NCBI RefSeq assembly: GCF_009870125.1
Contig: NC_046683.1
Span: forward strand, 14,703,001-14,767,000
Direction of reading: 5' to 3'
Length of the DNA stretch: 64,000 nucleotides
Source of the DNA: Drosophila pseudoobscura
Lineage: Eukaryota > Arthropoda > Insecta > Diptera > Drosophilidae
Positions within the stretch are counted from its first letter, which is position 1, and each line of letters starts with the position of its first letter. Under the pieces are notes generated by a model. The model had not been told where the DNA came from and made no database searches. It saw nothing but the letters and a program-made list of their open reading frames with translations. Both the position numbers and the translations under genes were made by a program. Below are positions 1 through 13,182 of this stretch, piece after piece.

Positions 1-3000
1 CTTGATTTTTATTGAATAATTGTTATTTTTTATTTTTATTGAACAATTGTTATTATAATTGTTATTTTTTATTTTTTTTTAATAATTGTTATTATAACTG
101 TTATCCTTGATTTTTATTGAATAATTGTTATTATAACTGTTATTCTTGATTTTTATTGAATAATTGTTATTATAATTGTTATTCTTGATTTTTTTGAAAA
201 ATCGTTATTATAACTGTTATTCTTGATTTTTATTGAATAATTGTTATTATAACTGTTATTCTTGATTTTTATTGAATAATTGTTATTATAATTGTTATTC
301 TTGATTTTTTTGAATAATCGTTATTATAACTGTTATTCTTGATTTTTTTGAATAATTGTTATTATAATTGTTATTCTTGATTTTTTTGAATAATCGTTAT
401 TATAACTGTTATCCTTGATTTTTATTGAATAATTGTTATTATAACTGTTATTCTTGATTTTTATTGAATAATTGTTATTATAATTGTTATTCTTGATTTT
501 TTTGAATAATCGTTATTATAACTGTTATTCTTGATTTTTTTGAATAATTTTTATTATAATCGTTATTCTTGATTTTAATTGAATAATTGTTATTATAATT
601 GTTATTCTTGATTTTTTTGAATAATTGTTATTATAATTGTTATTCTTGATTTTTTTGAATAATCGTTATTATAACTGTTATTCTTGATTTTTATTGAATA
701 ATTGTTATTATAACTGTTATTCTTGATTTTTATTGAATAATTGTTATTATAACTGTTATTCTTGATTTTTATTGAATAATTGTTATTATAATTGTTATTC
801 TTGATTTTTTTGAATAATCGTTATTATAACTGTTATTCTTGATTTTTTTGAATAATTGTTATTATAATCGTTATTCTTGATTTTTATTGAATAATTGTTA
901 TTATAATTGTTATTCTTGATTTTTTTGAATAATCGTTATTATAACTGTTATTCTTGATTTTTTTGAATAATTGTTATTATAACTGTTATTCTTGATTTTT
1001 ATTGAATAATTGTTATTCTTGATTTTTTTGAATAATCGTTATTATAACTGTTATTCTTGATTTTTTTGAATAATTGTTATTATAATCGTTATTCTTGATT
1101 TTTATTGAATAATTGTTATTATAATTGTTATTCTTGATTTTTTTGAATAATCGTTATTATAACTGTTATTCTTGATTTTTTTGAATAATTGTTATTATAA
1201 TCGTTATTCTTGATTTTAATTGAATAATTGTTATTATAATTGTTATACTTGATTTTTTTGAATAATCGTTATTATAACTGTTATTCTTGATTTTTTTGAA
1301 TAATTGTTATTATAATCGTTATTCTTGATTTTTATTGAATAATTGTTATTATAACTGTTATTCTTGATTTTTATTGAATAATTGTTATTATAATTGTTAT
1401 TCTTGATTTTTTTGAATAATCGTTATTATAACTGTTATTCTTGATTTTTTTGAATAATTGTTATTATAATCGTTATTCTTGATTTTAATTGAATAATCGT
1501 TATTATAACTGTTATTCTTGATTTTTTTGAATAATTGTTATTATAATCGTTATTCTTTATTTTTATTGAATAATTGTTATTATAATTGTTATTCTTGATT
1601 TTTTTGAATAATCGTTATTATAACTGTTATTCTTGATTTTTTTGAATAATTGTTATTATAATCGTTATTCTTGATTTTAATTGAATAATTGTTATTATAA
1701 TTGTTATACTTGATTTTTTTGAATAATTGTTATTATAACTGTTATTCTTGATTTTTTTGAATAATTGTTATTATAATCGTTATTCTTGATTTTTATTGAA
1801 TAATTGTTATTATAATTGTTATTCTTGATTTTTTTGAATAATCGTTATTATAACTGTTATTCTTGATTTTTTTGAATAATCGTTATTATAACTGTTATTC
1901 TTGATTTTTTTGAATAATTGTTATTATAATCGTTATTCTTGATTTTTATTGAATAATTGTTATTATAATTGTTATTCTTGATTTTTTTGAATAATCGTTA
2001 TTATAACTGTTATTCTTGATTTTTTTGAATAATTGTTATTATAATCGTTATTCTTGATTTTAATTGAATAATCGTTATTATAACTGTTATTCTTGATTTT
2101 TTTGAATAATTGTTATTATAATCGTTATTCTTGATTTTTATTGAATAATTGTTATTATAATTGTTATTCTTGATTTTTTTGAATAATCGTTATTATAACT
2201 GTTATTCTTGATTTTTTTGAATAATTGTTATTATAATCGTTATTCTTGATTTTAATTGAATAATTGTTATTATAATTGTTATACTTGATTTTTTTGAATA
2301 ATCGTTATTATAACTGTTATTCTTGATTTTTATTGAATAATTGTTATTATAACTGTTATTCTTGATTTTTATTGAATAATTGTTATTATAACTGTTATTC
2401 TTGATTTTTATTGAATAATTGTTATTATAATTGTTATTCTTGATTTTTTTGAATAATCGTTATTATAACTGTTATTCTTGATTTTTTTGAATAATTGTTA
2501 TTATAATCGTTATTCTTGATTTTTATTGAATAATTGTTATTATAATTGTTATTCTTGATTTTTTTGAATAATCGTTATTATAACTGTTATTCTTGATTTT
2601 TTTGAATAATTGTTATTATAACTGTTATTCTTGATTTTTATTGAATAATTGTTATTCTTGATTTTTTTGAATAATCGTTATTATAACTGTTATTCTTGAT
2701 TTTTTTGAATAATTGTTATTATAATCGTTATTCTTGATTTTTATTGAATAATTGTTATTATAATTGTTATTCTTGATTTTTTTGAATAATCGTTATTATA
2801 ACTGTTATTCTTGATTTTTTTGAATAATTGTTATTATAATCGTTATTCTTGATTTTAATTGAATAATTGTTATTATAATTGTTATACTTGATTTTTTTGA
2901 ATAATCGTTATTATAACTGTTATTCTTGATTTTTTTGAATAATTGTTATTATAATCGTTATTCTTGATTTTTATTGAATAATTGTTATTATAACTGTTAT

Positions 3001-3863
3001 TCTTGATTTTTATTGAATAATTGTTATTATAATTGTTATTCTTGATTTTTTTGAATAATCGTTATTATAACTGTTATTCTTGATTTTTTTGAATAATTTT
3101 TATTATAATCGTTATTCTTGATTTTAATTGAATAATTGTTATTATAATTGTTATTCTTGATTTTTTTGAATAATTGTTATTATAATTGTTATTCTTGATT
3201 TTTTTGAATAATCGTTATTATAACTGTTATTCTTGATTTTTATTGAATAATTGTTATTATAACTGTTATTCTTGATTTTTATTGAATAATTGTTATTATA
3301 ACTGTTATTCTTGATTTTTATTGAATAATTGTTATTATAATTGTTATTCTTGATTTTTTTGAATAATCGTTATTATAACTGTTATTCTTGATTTTTTTGA
3401 ATAATTGTTATTATAATCGTTATTCTTGATTTTTATTGAATAATTGTTATTATAATTGTTATTCTTGATTTTTTTGAATAATCGTTATTATAACTGTTAT
3501 TCTTGATTTTTTTGAATAATTGTTATTATAACTGTTATTCTTGATTTTTATTGAATAATTGTTATTCTTGATTTTTTTGAATAATCGTTATTATAACTGT
3601 TATTCTTGATTTTTTTGAATAATTGTTATTATAATCGTTATTCTTGATTTTTATTGAATAATTGTTATTATAATTGTTATTCTTGATTTTTTTGAATAAT
3701 CGTTATTATAACTGTTATTCTTGATTTTTTTGAATAATTGTTATTATAATCGTTATTCTTGATTTTAATTGAATAATTGTTATTATAATTGTTATACTTG
3801 ATTTTTTTGAATAATCGTTATTATAACTGTTATTCTTGATTTTTTTGAATAATTGTTATTAAA
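1..3863. repeat. AT-rich satellite array, left block (38/39-bp units)
   Basis: Tandem units begin with TTATTCTTGATTTTT. They alternate mainly between a 39-bp form (ATTGAATAATTG core) and a 38-bp form (TTGAATAATCG core), with a third variant carrying GATTTTAATTG. A shortened unit of about 27 bp, lacking the TTATTATAACTG half, appears near 1001, 2640 and 3550. The array runs off the left edge of the window and stops abruptly at about 3861, where the Helitron-like sequence begins. No open reading frame or gene is present. It is noncoding satellite DNA; I do not recognise a published name. Confidence 0.97.
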
Positions 3864-4704
3864 AATTTTCCGATTTACTTTTGAAATCACATAAATTGGG
3901 GCTCTCTTTTTCCCATTCCGCAAGATTTCTTCGTTTTCAAAACGAAAACATTTTCGTTGACGAAATGAAAAGTAAACGGCTTTTTATACAACAAAACGAA
4001 CCTTATTATAATAATATATTATAATATTTACGATTCAGAAATGATTTCAAATCAGTTTTGTGGCTGCCGTAAACTGTATGACTGTTCAAGGTGCAAGATC
4101 GTGCGGCACACCTTTCTTTGTGGCCAAACACGTGCCACGTGTGGCAGTCAGAAGTGTGTTCCCCTCAATCGTACGGCGGAATGGCTAGAAGCTAAATTGT
4201 AACGAGGGGGAACGTTGTGAGTTGCTGCGGACACCGCAACTCCACATTTATACCCGATACTTAGTCAGTATGGCTTTCCTCCGGCAGACGTGGCTAATAT
4301 TAAACGGCACGACAAAGAGTTCGTGCGAGAGAGACAGAAAATCAGTATGAACATGTCGTCGGGCGCTGCGTAGCCACTGCAAATTTACTTGTTCCTTTTG
4401 GCTATAAAAATGATCCGATCAGAACCAGATTCAGCAATCTGATAGATATTGTCATTCTCTATGATTGCGCGTTTTTAGTTTTCTGGAATCTTCAATATTG
4501 TGGATGCCACATATTTTCGTCCTTTGTGGAGGTCCCTTCCGCCTCCAGTGGGGCGAAATTTTGAAATGTACGTGTAATAGTGACATATTACAGAAGTCTG
4601 GATACAAAATGTCGTTGCTCTAGCTCTTATAATCTTTGAGCCCTAGGCGCTTATAGGGACGGACAGACAGACGGGGCTCAATCGACTCGGCTATTGATGC
4701 TGAT
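3861..4704. mobile_element. Helitron-like nonautonomous element (ISY/SGM/DINE-1 type), partial
   Basis: This is about 840 bp of unique, GC-richer sequence between two satellite blocks, with no coding capacity. It contains a 7-bp-arm hairpin at 4219-4242 (GAGTTGC ... GCAACTC), the phrase CCCGATACTTAGTCAGTATGG at 4254-4274, and a right end reading CGACTCGGCTATTGATGCTGAT. From memory these phrases are characteristic of DINE-1/ISY-type Helitron repeats dispersed in Drosophila, especially in obscura-group genomes. A short GAGAGAGAC tract at about 4325 resembles the GA core of MSL recognition elements, which are known in the related ISX element of D. miranda. Exact termini are uncertain because Helitrons leave no target duplication. 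Confidence 0.65.
4219..4242. repeat. Hairpin in the Helitron-like element
   Basis: GAGTTGC is followed after 10 bases by its perfect complement GCAACTC. Helitrons usually carry a hairpin near their 3' end, but here it lies in the middle of the fragment, so it may belong to an internal subterminal structure. Confidence 0.55.
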
Positions 4705-7700
4705 TATTCTTGATTTTTATTGAATAATTGTTATTATAATTGTTATTTTTTTGAATAATTGTTATTATAATTGTTATTCTTGATTTTTTGAATAATTGTT
4801 ATTATAACTGTTATTTTTGATTTTTTTGAATAATTGTTATTATAACTTTTATCCTTGATTTTTATTGAATAATTGTTATTATAACTGTTATTTTTTATTT
4901 TTATTGAATAATTGTTATTATAATTGTTATTCTTGATTTTTATTGAATAATTGTTATTATAACTGTTATTCTTGATTTTTATTGAATAATTGTTATTTTT
5001 TATTTTTATTGAACAATTGTTATTATAATTGTTATTTTTGATTTTTTTTTAATAATTGTTATTATAACTGTTATCCTTGATTTTTATTGAATAATTGTTA
5101 TTATAACTGTTATTCTTGATTTTTATTGAATAATTGTTATTATAATTGTTATTCTTGATTTTTTTGAAAAATCGTTATTATAACTGTTATTCTTGATTTT
5201 TATTGAATAATTGTTATTATAACTGTTATTCTTGATTTTTATTGAATAATTGTTATTATAATTGTTATTCTTGATTTTTTTGAATAATCGTTATTATAAC
5301 TGTTATTCTTGATTTTTTTGAATAATTGTTATTATAATTGTTATTCTTGATTTTTTTGAATAATCGTTATTATAACTGTTATCCTTGATTTTTATTGAAT
5401 AATTGTTATTATAACTGTTATTCTTGATTTTTATTGAATAATTGTTATTATAATTGTTATTCTTGATTTTTTTGAATAATCGTTATTATAACTGTTATTC
5501 TTGATTTTTTTGAATAATTTTTATTATAATCGTTATTCTTGATTTTAATTGAATAATTGTTATTATAATTGTTATTCTTGATTTTTTTGAATAATTGTTA
5601 TTATAATTGTTATTCTTGATTTTTTTGAATAATCGTTATTATAACTGTTATTCTTGATTTTTATTGAATAATTGTTATTATAACTGTTATTCTTGATTTT
5701 TATTGAATAATTGTTATTATAACTGTTATTCTTGATTTTTATTGAATAATTGTTATTATAATTGTTATTCTTGATTTTTTTGAATAATCGTTATTATAAC
5801 TGTTATTCTTGATTTTTTTGAATAATTGTTATTATAATCGTTATTCTTGATTTTTATTGAATAATTGTTATTATAATTGTTATTCTTGATTTTTTTGAAT
5901 AATCGTTATTATAACTGTTATTCTTGATTTTTTTGAATAATTGTTATTATAACTGTTATTCTTGATTTTTATTGAATAATTGTTATTCTTGATTTTTTTG
6001 AATAATCGTTATTATAACTGTTATTCTTGATTTTTTTGAATAATTGTTATTATAATCGTTATTCTTGATTTTTATTGAATAATTGTTATTATAATTGTTA
6101 TTCTTGATTTTTTTGAATAATCGTTATTATAACTGTTATTCTTGATTTTTTTGAATAATTGTTATTATAATCGTTATTCTTGATTTTAATTGAATAATTG
6201 TTATTATAATTGTTATACTTGATTTTTTTGAATAATCGTTATTATAACTGTTATTCTTGATTTTTTTGAATAATTGTTATTATAATCGTTATTCTTGATT
6301 TTTATTGAATAATTGTTATTATAACTGTTATTCTTGATTTTTATTGAATAATTGTTATTATAATTGTTATTCTTGATTTTTTTGAATAATCGTTATTATA
6401 ACTGTTATTCTTGATTTTTTTGAATAATTGTTATTATAATCGTTATTCTTGATTTTAATTGAATAATCGTTATTATAACTGTTATTCTTGATTTTTTTGA
6501 ATAATTGTTATTATAATCGTTATTCTTGATTTTTATTGAATAATTGTTATTATAATTGTTATTCTTGATTTTTTTGAATAATCGTTATTATAACTGTTAT
6601 TCTTGATTTTTTTGAATAATTGTTATTATAATCGTTATTCTTGATTTTTATTGAATAATTGTTATTATAACTGTTATTCTTGATTTTTATTGAATAATTG
6701 TTATTATAATTGTTATTCTTGATTTTTTTGAATAATCGTTATTATAACTGTTATTCTTGATTTTTTTGAATAATTGTTATTATAATCGTTATTCTTGATT
6801 TTAATTGAATAATCGTTATTATAACTGTTATTCTTGATTTTTTTGAATAATTGTTATTATAACTGTTATTCTTGATTTTTTTGAATAATTGTTATTATAA
6901 TCGTTATTCTTGATTTTTATTGAATAATTGTTATTATAATTGTTATTCTTGATTTTTTTGAATAATCGTTATTATAACTGTTATTCTTGATTTTAATTGA
7001 ATAATCGTTATTATAACTGTTATTCTTGATTTTTTTGAATAATTGTTATTATAATCGTTATTCTTGATTTTTATTGAATAATTGTTATTATAATTGTTAT
7101 TCTTGATTTTTTTGAATAATCGTTATTATAACTGTTATTCTTGATTTTTTTGAATAATTGTTATTATAATCGTTATTCTTGATTTTTATTGAATAATTGT
7201 TATTCTTGATTTTTTTGAATAATCGTTATTATAACTGTTATTCTTGATTTTTTTGAATAATTGTTATTATAATCGTTATTCTTGATTTTTATTGAATAAT
7301 TGTTATTATAATTGTTATTCTTGATTTTTTTGAATAATCGTTATTATAACTGTTATTCTTGATTTTTTTGAATAATTGTTATTATAATCGTTATTCTTGA
7401 TTTTAATTGAATAATTGTTATTATAATTGTTATACTTGATTTTTTTGAATAATCGTTATTATAACTGTTATTCTTGATTTTTTTGAATAATTGTTATTAT
7501 AATCGTTATTCTTGATTTTTATTGAATAATTGTTATTATAACTGTTATTCTTGATTTTTATTGAATAATTGTTATTATAATTGTTATTCTTGATTTTTTT
7601 GAATAATCGTTATTATAACTGTTATTCTTGATTTTTTTGAATAATTTTTATTATAATCGTTATTCTTGATTTTAATTGAATAATTGTTATTATAATTGTT

Positions 7701-10260
7701 ATTCTTGATTTTTTTGAATAATTGTTATTATAATTGTTATTCTTGATTTTTTTGAATAATCGTTATTATAACTGTTATTCTTGATTTTTATTGAATAATT
7801 GTTATTATAACTGTTATTCTTGATTTTTATTGAATAATTGTTATTATAACTGTTATTCTTGATTTTTATTGAATAATTGTTATTATAATTGTTATTCTTG
7901 ATTTTTTTGAATAATCGTTATTATAACTGTTATTCTTGATTTTTTTGAATAATTGTTATTATAATCGTTATTCTTGATTTTTATTGAATAATTGTTATTA
8001 TAATTGTTATTCTTGATTTTTTTGAATAATCGTTATTATAACTGTTATTCTTGATTTTTTTGAATAATTGTTATTATAACTGTTATTCTTGATTTTTATT
8101 GAATAATTGTTATTCTTGATTTTTTTGAATAATCGTTATTATAACTGTTATTCTTGATTTTTTTGAATAATTGTTATTATAATCGTTATTCTTGATTTTT
8201 ATTGAATAATTGTTATTATAATTGTTATTCTTGATTTTTTTGAATAATCGTTATTATAACTGTTATTCTTGATTTTTTTGAATAATTGTTATTATAATCG
8301 TTATTCTTGATTTTAATTGAATAATTGTTATTATAATTGTTATACTTGATTTTTTTGAATAATCGTTATTATAACTGTTATTCTTGATTTTTTTGAATAA
8401 TTGTTATTATAATCGTTATTCTTGATTTTTATTGAATAATTGTTATTATAACTGTTATTCTTGATTTTTATTGAATAATTGTTATTATAATTGTTATTCT
8501 TGATTTTTTTGAATAATCGTTATTATAACTGTTATTCTTGATTTTTTTGAATAATTGTTATTATAATCGTTATTCTTGATTTTTATTGAATAATTGTTAT
8601 TATAATTGTTATTCTTGATTTTTTTGAATAATCGTTATTATAACTGTTATTCTTGATTTTTTTGAATAATTGTTATTATAATCGTTATTCTTGATTTTAA
8701 TTGAATAATTGTTATTATAATTGTTATACTTGATTTTTTTGAATAATCGTTATTATAACTGTTATTCTTGATTTTTTTGAATAATTGTTATTATAATCGT
8801 TATTCTTGATTTTTATTGAATAATTGTTATTATAACTGTTATTCTTGATTTTTATTGAATAATTGTTATTATAATTGTTATTCTTGATTTTTTTGAATAA
8901 TCGTTATTATAACTGTTATTCTTGATTTTTTTGAATAATTGTTATTATAATCGTTATTCTTGATTTTAATTGAATAATCGTTATTATAACTGTTATTCTT
9001 GATTTTTTTGAATAATTGTTATTATAATCGTTATTCTTGATTTTTATTGAATAATTGTTATTATAATTGTTATTCTTGATTTTTTTGAATAATCGTTATT
9101 ATAACTGTTATTCTTGATTTTTTTGAATAATTGTTATTATAATCGTTATTCTTGATTTTAATTGAATAATTGTTATTATAATTGTTATACTTGATTTTTT
9201 TGAATAATTGTTATTATAACTGTTATTCTTGATTTTTTTGAATAATTGTTATTATAATTGTTATTCTTGATTTTTTTGAATAATCGTTATTATAACTGTT
9301 ATTCTTGATTTTTTTGAATAATTGTTATTATAACTGTTATTCTTGATTTTTATTGAATAATTGTTATTATAATTGTTATTCTTGATTTTTTTGAATAATC
9401 GTTATTATAACTGTTATTCTTGATTTTTTTTGAATAATTGTTATTATAATCGTTATTCTTGATTTTAATTGAATAATTGTTATTATAATTGTTATTCTTG
9501 ATTTTTATTGAATAATTGTTATTATAACTGTTATTCTTGATTTTTATTGAATAATTGTTATTATAATTGTTATTATAACTGTTATTGAATAATTGTTATT
9601 ATAATTGTTATTCTTGATTTTTTTGAATAATCGTTATTATAACTGTTATTCTTGATTTTTTTGAATAATTGTTATTATAATCGTTATTCTTGATTTTAAT
9701 TGAATAATTGTTATTATAATTGTTATTCTTGATTTTTTTGAATAATCGTTATTATAACTGTTATTCTTGATTTTTTTGAATAATTGTTATTATAATCGTT
9801 ATTCTTGATTTTTATTGAATAATTGTTATTATAATTGTTATTCTTGATTTTTTTGAATAATTGTTATTATAATTGTTATTCTTGATTTTTTTGAATAATC
9901 GTTATTATAACTGTTATTCTTGATTTTTTTGAATAATTGTTATTATAATCGTTATTCTTGATTTTTATTGAATAATTGTTATTATAATTGTTATTCTTGA
10001 TTTTTTTGAATAATTGTTATTATAATTGTTATTCTTGATTTTTTTGAATAATCGTTATTATAACTGTTATTCTTGATTTTTATTGAATAATTGTTATTAT
10101 AATTGTTATTCTTTATTTTTTTGAATAATCGTTATTATAACTGTTATTCTTGATTTTTATTGAATAATTGTTATTATAACTGTTATTCTTGATTTTTATT
10201 GAATAATTGTTATTATAATCGTTATTCTTGATTTTTATTGAATAATTGTTATTATAATCT
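4704..10260. repeat. AT-rich satellite array, right block
   Basis: This is the same 38/39-bp unit family as the left block. The stretch 4971-6648 is nearly identical to 1-1678 at a constant offset of 4970 bp. A later stretch matches the left block at an offset of 4548 bp up to 8408, which corresponds to base 3860 where the left block is cut. Units become irregular at both ends (4704-4970 and 9560-9610). The array ends at about 10255 in ordinary AT-rich DNA. Confidence 0.97.
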
Positions 10261-10556
10261 TATAATTTTTATTATTATCTTATAATATTTCAACTAAATT
10301 ATATTCTATTTATTGTATAGTGTTTGATATTTATAATCAATCCCCATAGCAGTTTTCAAACAATGGTACTGCCAGTTACGGATTTGATTTTATAGTCCGT
10401 TGGCGAATGTCCGTACATTTTTAGAGCCAAAGTAGGCCAAGTAATAATTTGTGCGGCACTTGCTTATTTATTCCCCATTTTCATTCTCAAGCAAAGAGTT
10501 GTCACGTTCAACTCCGAAATTATTTTTTGTATTCCCATCAAAACCGACGAAACAAA
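10261..10556. other. Upstream flank of the 136-aa gene
   Basis: About 300 bp of AT-rich single-copy sequence between the satellite and the first gene. I see no convincing TATA box or Motif 1. It must hold the promoter and 5'UTR of the gene starting at 10557, but no element can be named. Confidence 0.4.
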
Positions 10557-11031
10557 ATGTCTAGGTAAGTAGTCTGCAAATCTCTGCTCAAGTCACTCCT
10601 TTGACTCTCCTGGCTTTTTTGTCGACAGGAACAACAGCGTTATCAAGCGATTTGATAGGCCAAGTGGACACGAGACCGGTAGGACACTGATGAAGAAAGC
10701 TACAGAGGAGACGCTGGTGAGACGCGGAGATGTTGAAGACTCCTCACCTGATACAATTCTGCGCATGCACCTCAGGAGGCTTAGTAGCGAGAACAGCCAT
10801 CGCAGGGGAGCGGAAGGGATTGGAATGGATCGCGCCCTGTCTCCGAACATGGCTACCGGCCATAAGTCTCGCAAATTGACCAAAGTGTGCAAAACTGGAA
10901 ACCACTCGAGCACCAAGGACCGCAATTCGGGTACCGCTCGTGTCAAGTACAGCAAGAATTCCCAGTTACGCACCAAGATCTGCTTAAGCTGTATGCGAAA
11001 AATGCTGTCCAAAATCAATACAACCTCTTGA
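10557..11031 (+). CDS. Small basic protein of unknown function, two exons (136 aa)
   Basis: I do not recognise this protein. Exon 1 is 10557-10564 (ATG TCT AG) and is followed by a GTAAGT donor. A 64-bp intron, typical of flies, ends in CGACAG at 10628. Exon 2 runs 10629-11031 to a TGA stop. Splicing restores one frame and adds 23 residues (beginning MSRNNS) ahead of the internal ATG at 10690. The product is rich in Arg, Lys and Ser, with three Cys near the C-terminus in an ICLSCMRK context, and has no signal peptide or membrane segment. High basic content would fit a nucleic-acid-binding or sperm-chromatin-type protein, but that is only inference. It sits 300 bp from the satellite edge. The start is chosen because it lies directly before a perfect donor that joins in frame. 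Confidence 0.6.
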
Positions 11032-12749
11032 TACTTGAAATTTAAGGTTTAGTTCAAAATATTTCGTTTTTTTTGGAAATGTTAATTCAAAACACTAAAA
11101 CTTGAGTACATATTTTGTTTCTTGGTTACTTAGTAAAGAAAACTAAAGTGCGAGTCTTGTCTTTGTTCAACTCGTGCCTCTCGTGATTGAGATTCACGTC
11201 ATGGCGACATGCTCACACGCACATCTTCGTTATCTTGTTTGATTCTTCCTTTCCTCCACACACAGAACCGAATTAATCGAAGCAAGTAATGAGTACTTCA
11301 TTGGAAAAAACAACTCAAAGTTAGAGATATAGCGGCGGATACAAATGGCTTCTGATCACCCAAGAGAGCTCTCCCCAAATAGAGTTCCCACAGTAATTAA
11401 CTGTAGACCCAAAATTGTTCAACCACTTATTTATTTCGGGTTGTTTGAAGTCTTCATTCCATCAATTTAATTGTGAACCCGAAAAGTAAATACGAGTACT
11501 GGTATGCCACAAAATTTGGCCAATACTCCATTGAAATCATCTTTTAAATACATATTCAGGGGTAATCATTGGAATCGAGGGACATATACAGGGACATAAA
11601 ATAGAAGCAAACAAGACTTTAAATAATCATAACCCGAGACCCAAAAACTTTGCACAGCTGCCAACAGGCTGACGCCCAAGGACCAGGAAAACTTTGCGGC
11701 ATAAACAACAAACAACGAGTGCTACGAGTGTTGGGAAAAGGGAGGAAATCGGACGAGAGGGATGTGCCAAGAAGCGGGTTGAAAGCCATAAACTACAATT
11801 GAAAGAAACAACAAAGGCGGCAGCAGAGGCAGCGGCATTAGGCACAAAGCAAAAAGTATATAAATAAATAAATACATATGCAAAAATGCGAAAAGGATTG
11901 GGCAACAGAACAGTGAGATACTCGCACTTTGATATGCATCTAAATGGCATCATCAGGAGCAGCATCATCGCCATCCAATTCTCGGGCGGAACGGGTACTG
12001 GGACAGGGACGCGGACGAGGACGAGGACGGGGACCCTCGGGGCGCCAAATGTGACAGCACAAGCAAGAACAACAAGCATATTCAAAAGATGGCAATCAGC
12101 ATCGGTGCGATTGAGAAAGCAACAGCAAATAGAATAATACTCAAACGGAAAAAAACAACAATCCTAAGCGGAATCCAGGACATTCAAAGGGGAGGCAAAG
12201 AGCAAGAAGCCAGTTTAGAGTCCAGCAATCATAGCTCCGGCATACCAAAGTCCATATACCCTTGAAGATCAATAGATTTCAACTAAGGATCTCAAATTTG
12301 AGTGCTAATTTCTTCTTAACATAATAATATCTTTTTTTTATAGTCATAGCTTCCATCATGGTAATCCGATAATCATTCTTTAGGGAATCATACTTAATGT
12401 TCATACGTCTTATGTGAAGCATCAAATCTCTGCTAGTTTTTAGTATAATACAAGCTTTGAAAAGTGTTTTATATTACAAATTGCACAGACTCTATGCCAT
12501 TTGTCATAAAGCAATGAACACAAAATATTTGTCAATATACCTCGATAGCCAATTCTCTCCAACATAAGACTGAGCACAGTGTCTAAAGACCTTGAAAAGA
12601 AGAAACAACATTTGTAGAGAAACAAAATTTTAACAAAAATTAGAATACCTTCAAGAAGGGCATGCCATCGGTAGGAAAACAAAGGCAACACAAACAGACA
12701 GCTATAAGAGCCAACGAAAAAACAGCAAATCATTTTGTGGGCATTACAT
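11032..12749. other. Intergenic, no gene seen
   Basis: AT-rich sequence between the 136-aa gene and the 3' end of the cuticle-like gene. It holds a GGGAC/GAGGACG-type imperfect repeat at about 11990-12035 and scattered A-rich stretches. Open frames of 80-150 codons here are driven by that repeat or by A/T runs and have no recognisable domain. I see nothing else. Confidence 0.6.
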
Positions 12750-12755
12750 TTTATT
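12750..12755 (-). terminator. Candidate poly(A) signal for the cuticle-like gene
   Basis: AATAAA on the minus strand, about 430 bp past the stop codon at 13183. No closer canonical signal was seen, so the 3'UTR would be about 450 bp. Position-based inference. Confidence 0.4.
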
Positions 12756-13182
12756 TCGCCATTCGTTTGCCGTAGCCAAAAGTGAACAGTGGGTCAAATA
12801 TTAGATCAAATATAACAAAATTTTCCAGCCAAAGGGTAGAAACCCTAAAGCCGCTAAACAAACCAAAGGATACTTCAGTTGTACACATATGGTTCCTCTA
12901 GTTCCTTTGATCTCATGATCAGATATGCTTTAATTTCGCTAAAAAATGCAGTCAAATTAAACTCGCTGAATACACGATATAATCATTTTTTCATATATTA
13001 GAAGTCCCTTTGTAATATTTTTATAATAATTGCTAAATGCTGCATTGATTGCTTCGTATGGTTATATACCATTCAATAATAGCCCATATTATATTATAGT
13101 TTATCAAAAGAAAAAAAAAAAAATTATACTTTTTTGTAGTTCCACTGTGCAGCGCGCATTTTAGAATCCTTCTCATCCTTGC

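Noticed and set aside
1-10260. Regular repeats resembling a CRISPR array
   Set aside because: There are no unique spacers; units are head-to-tail 38/39-mers in a fly genome, so this is satellite DNA.
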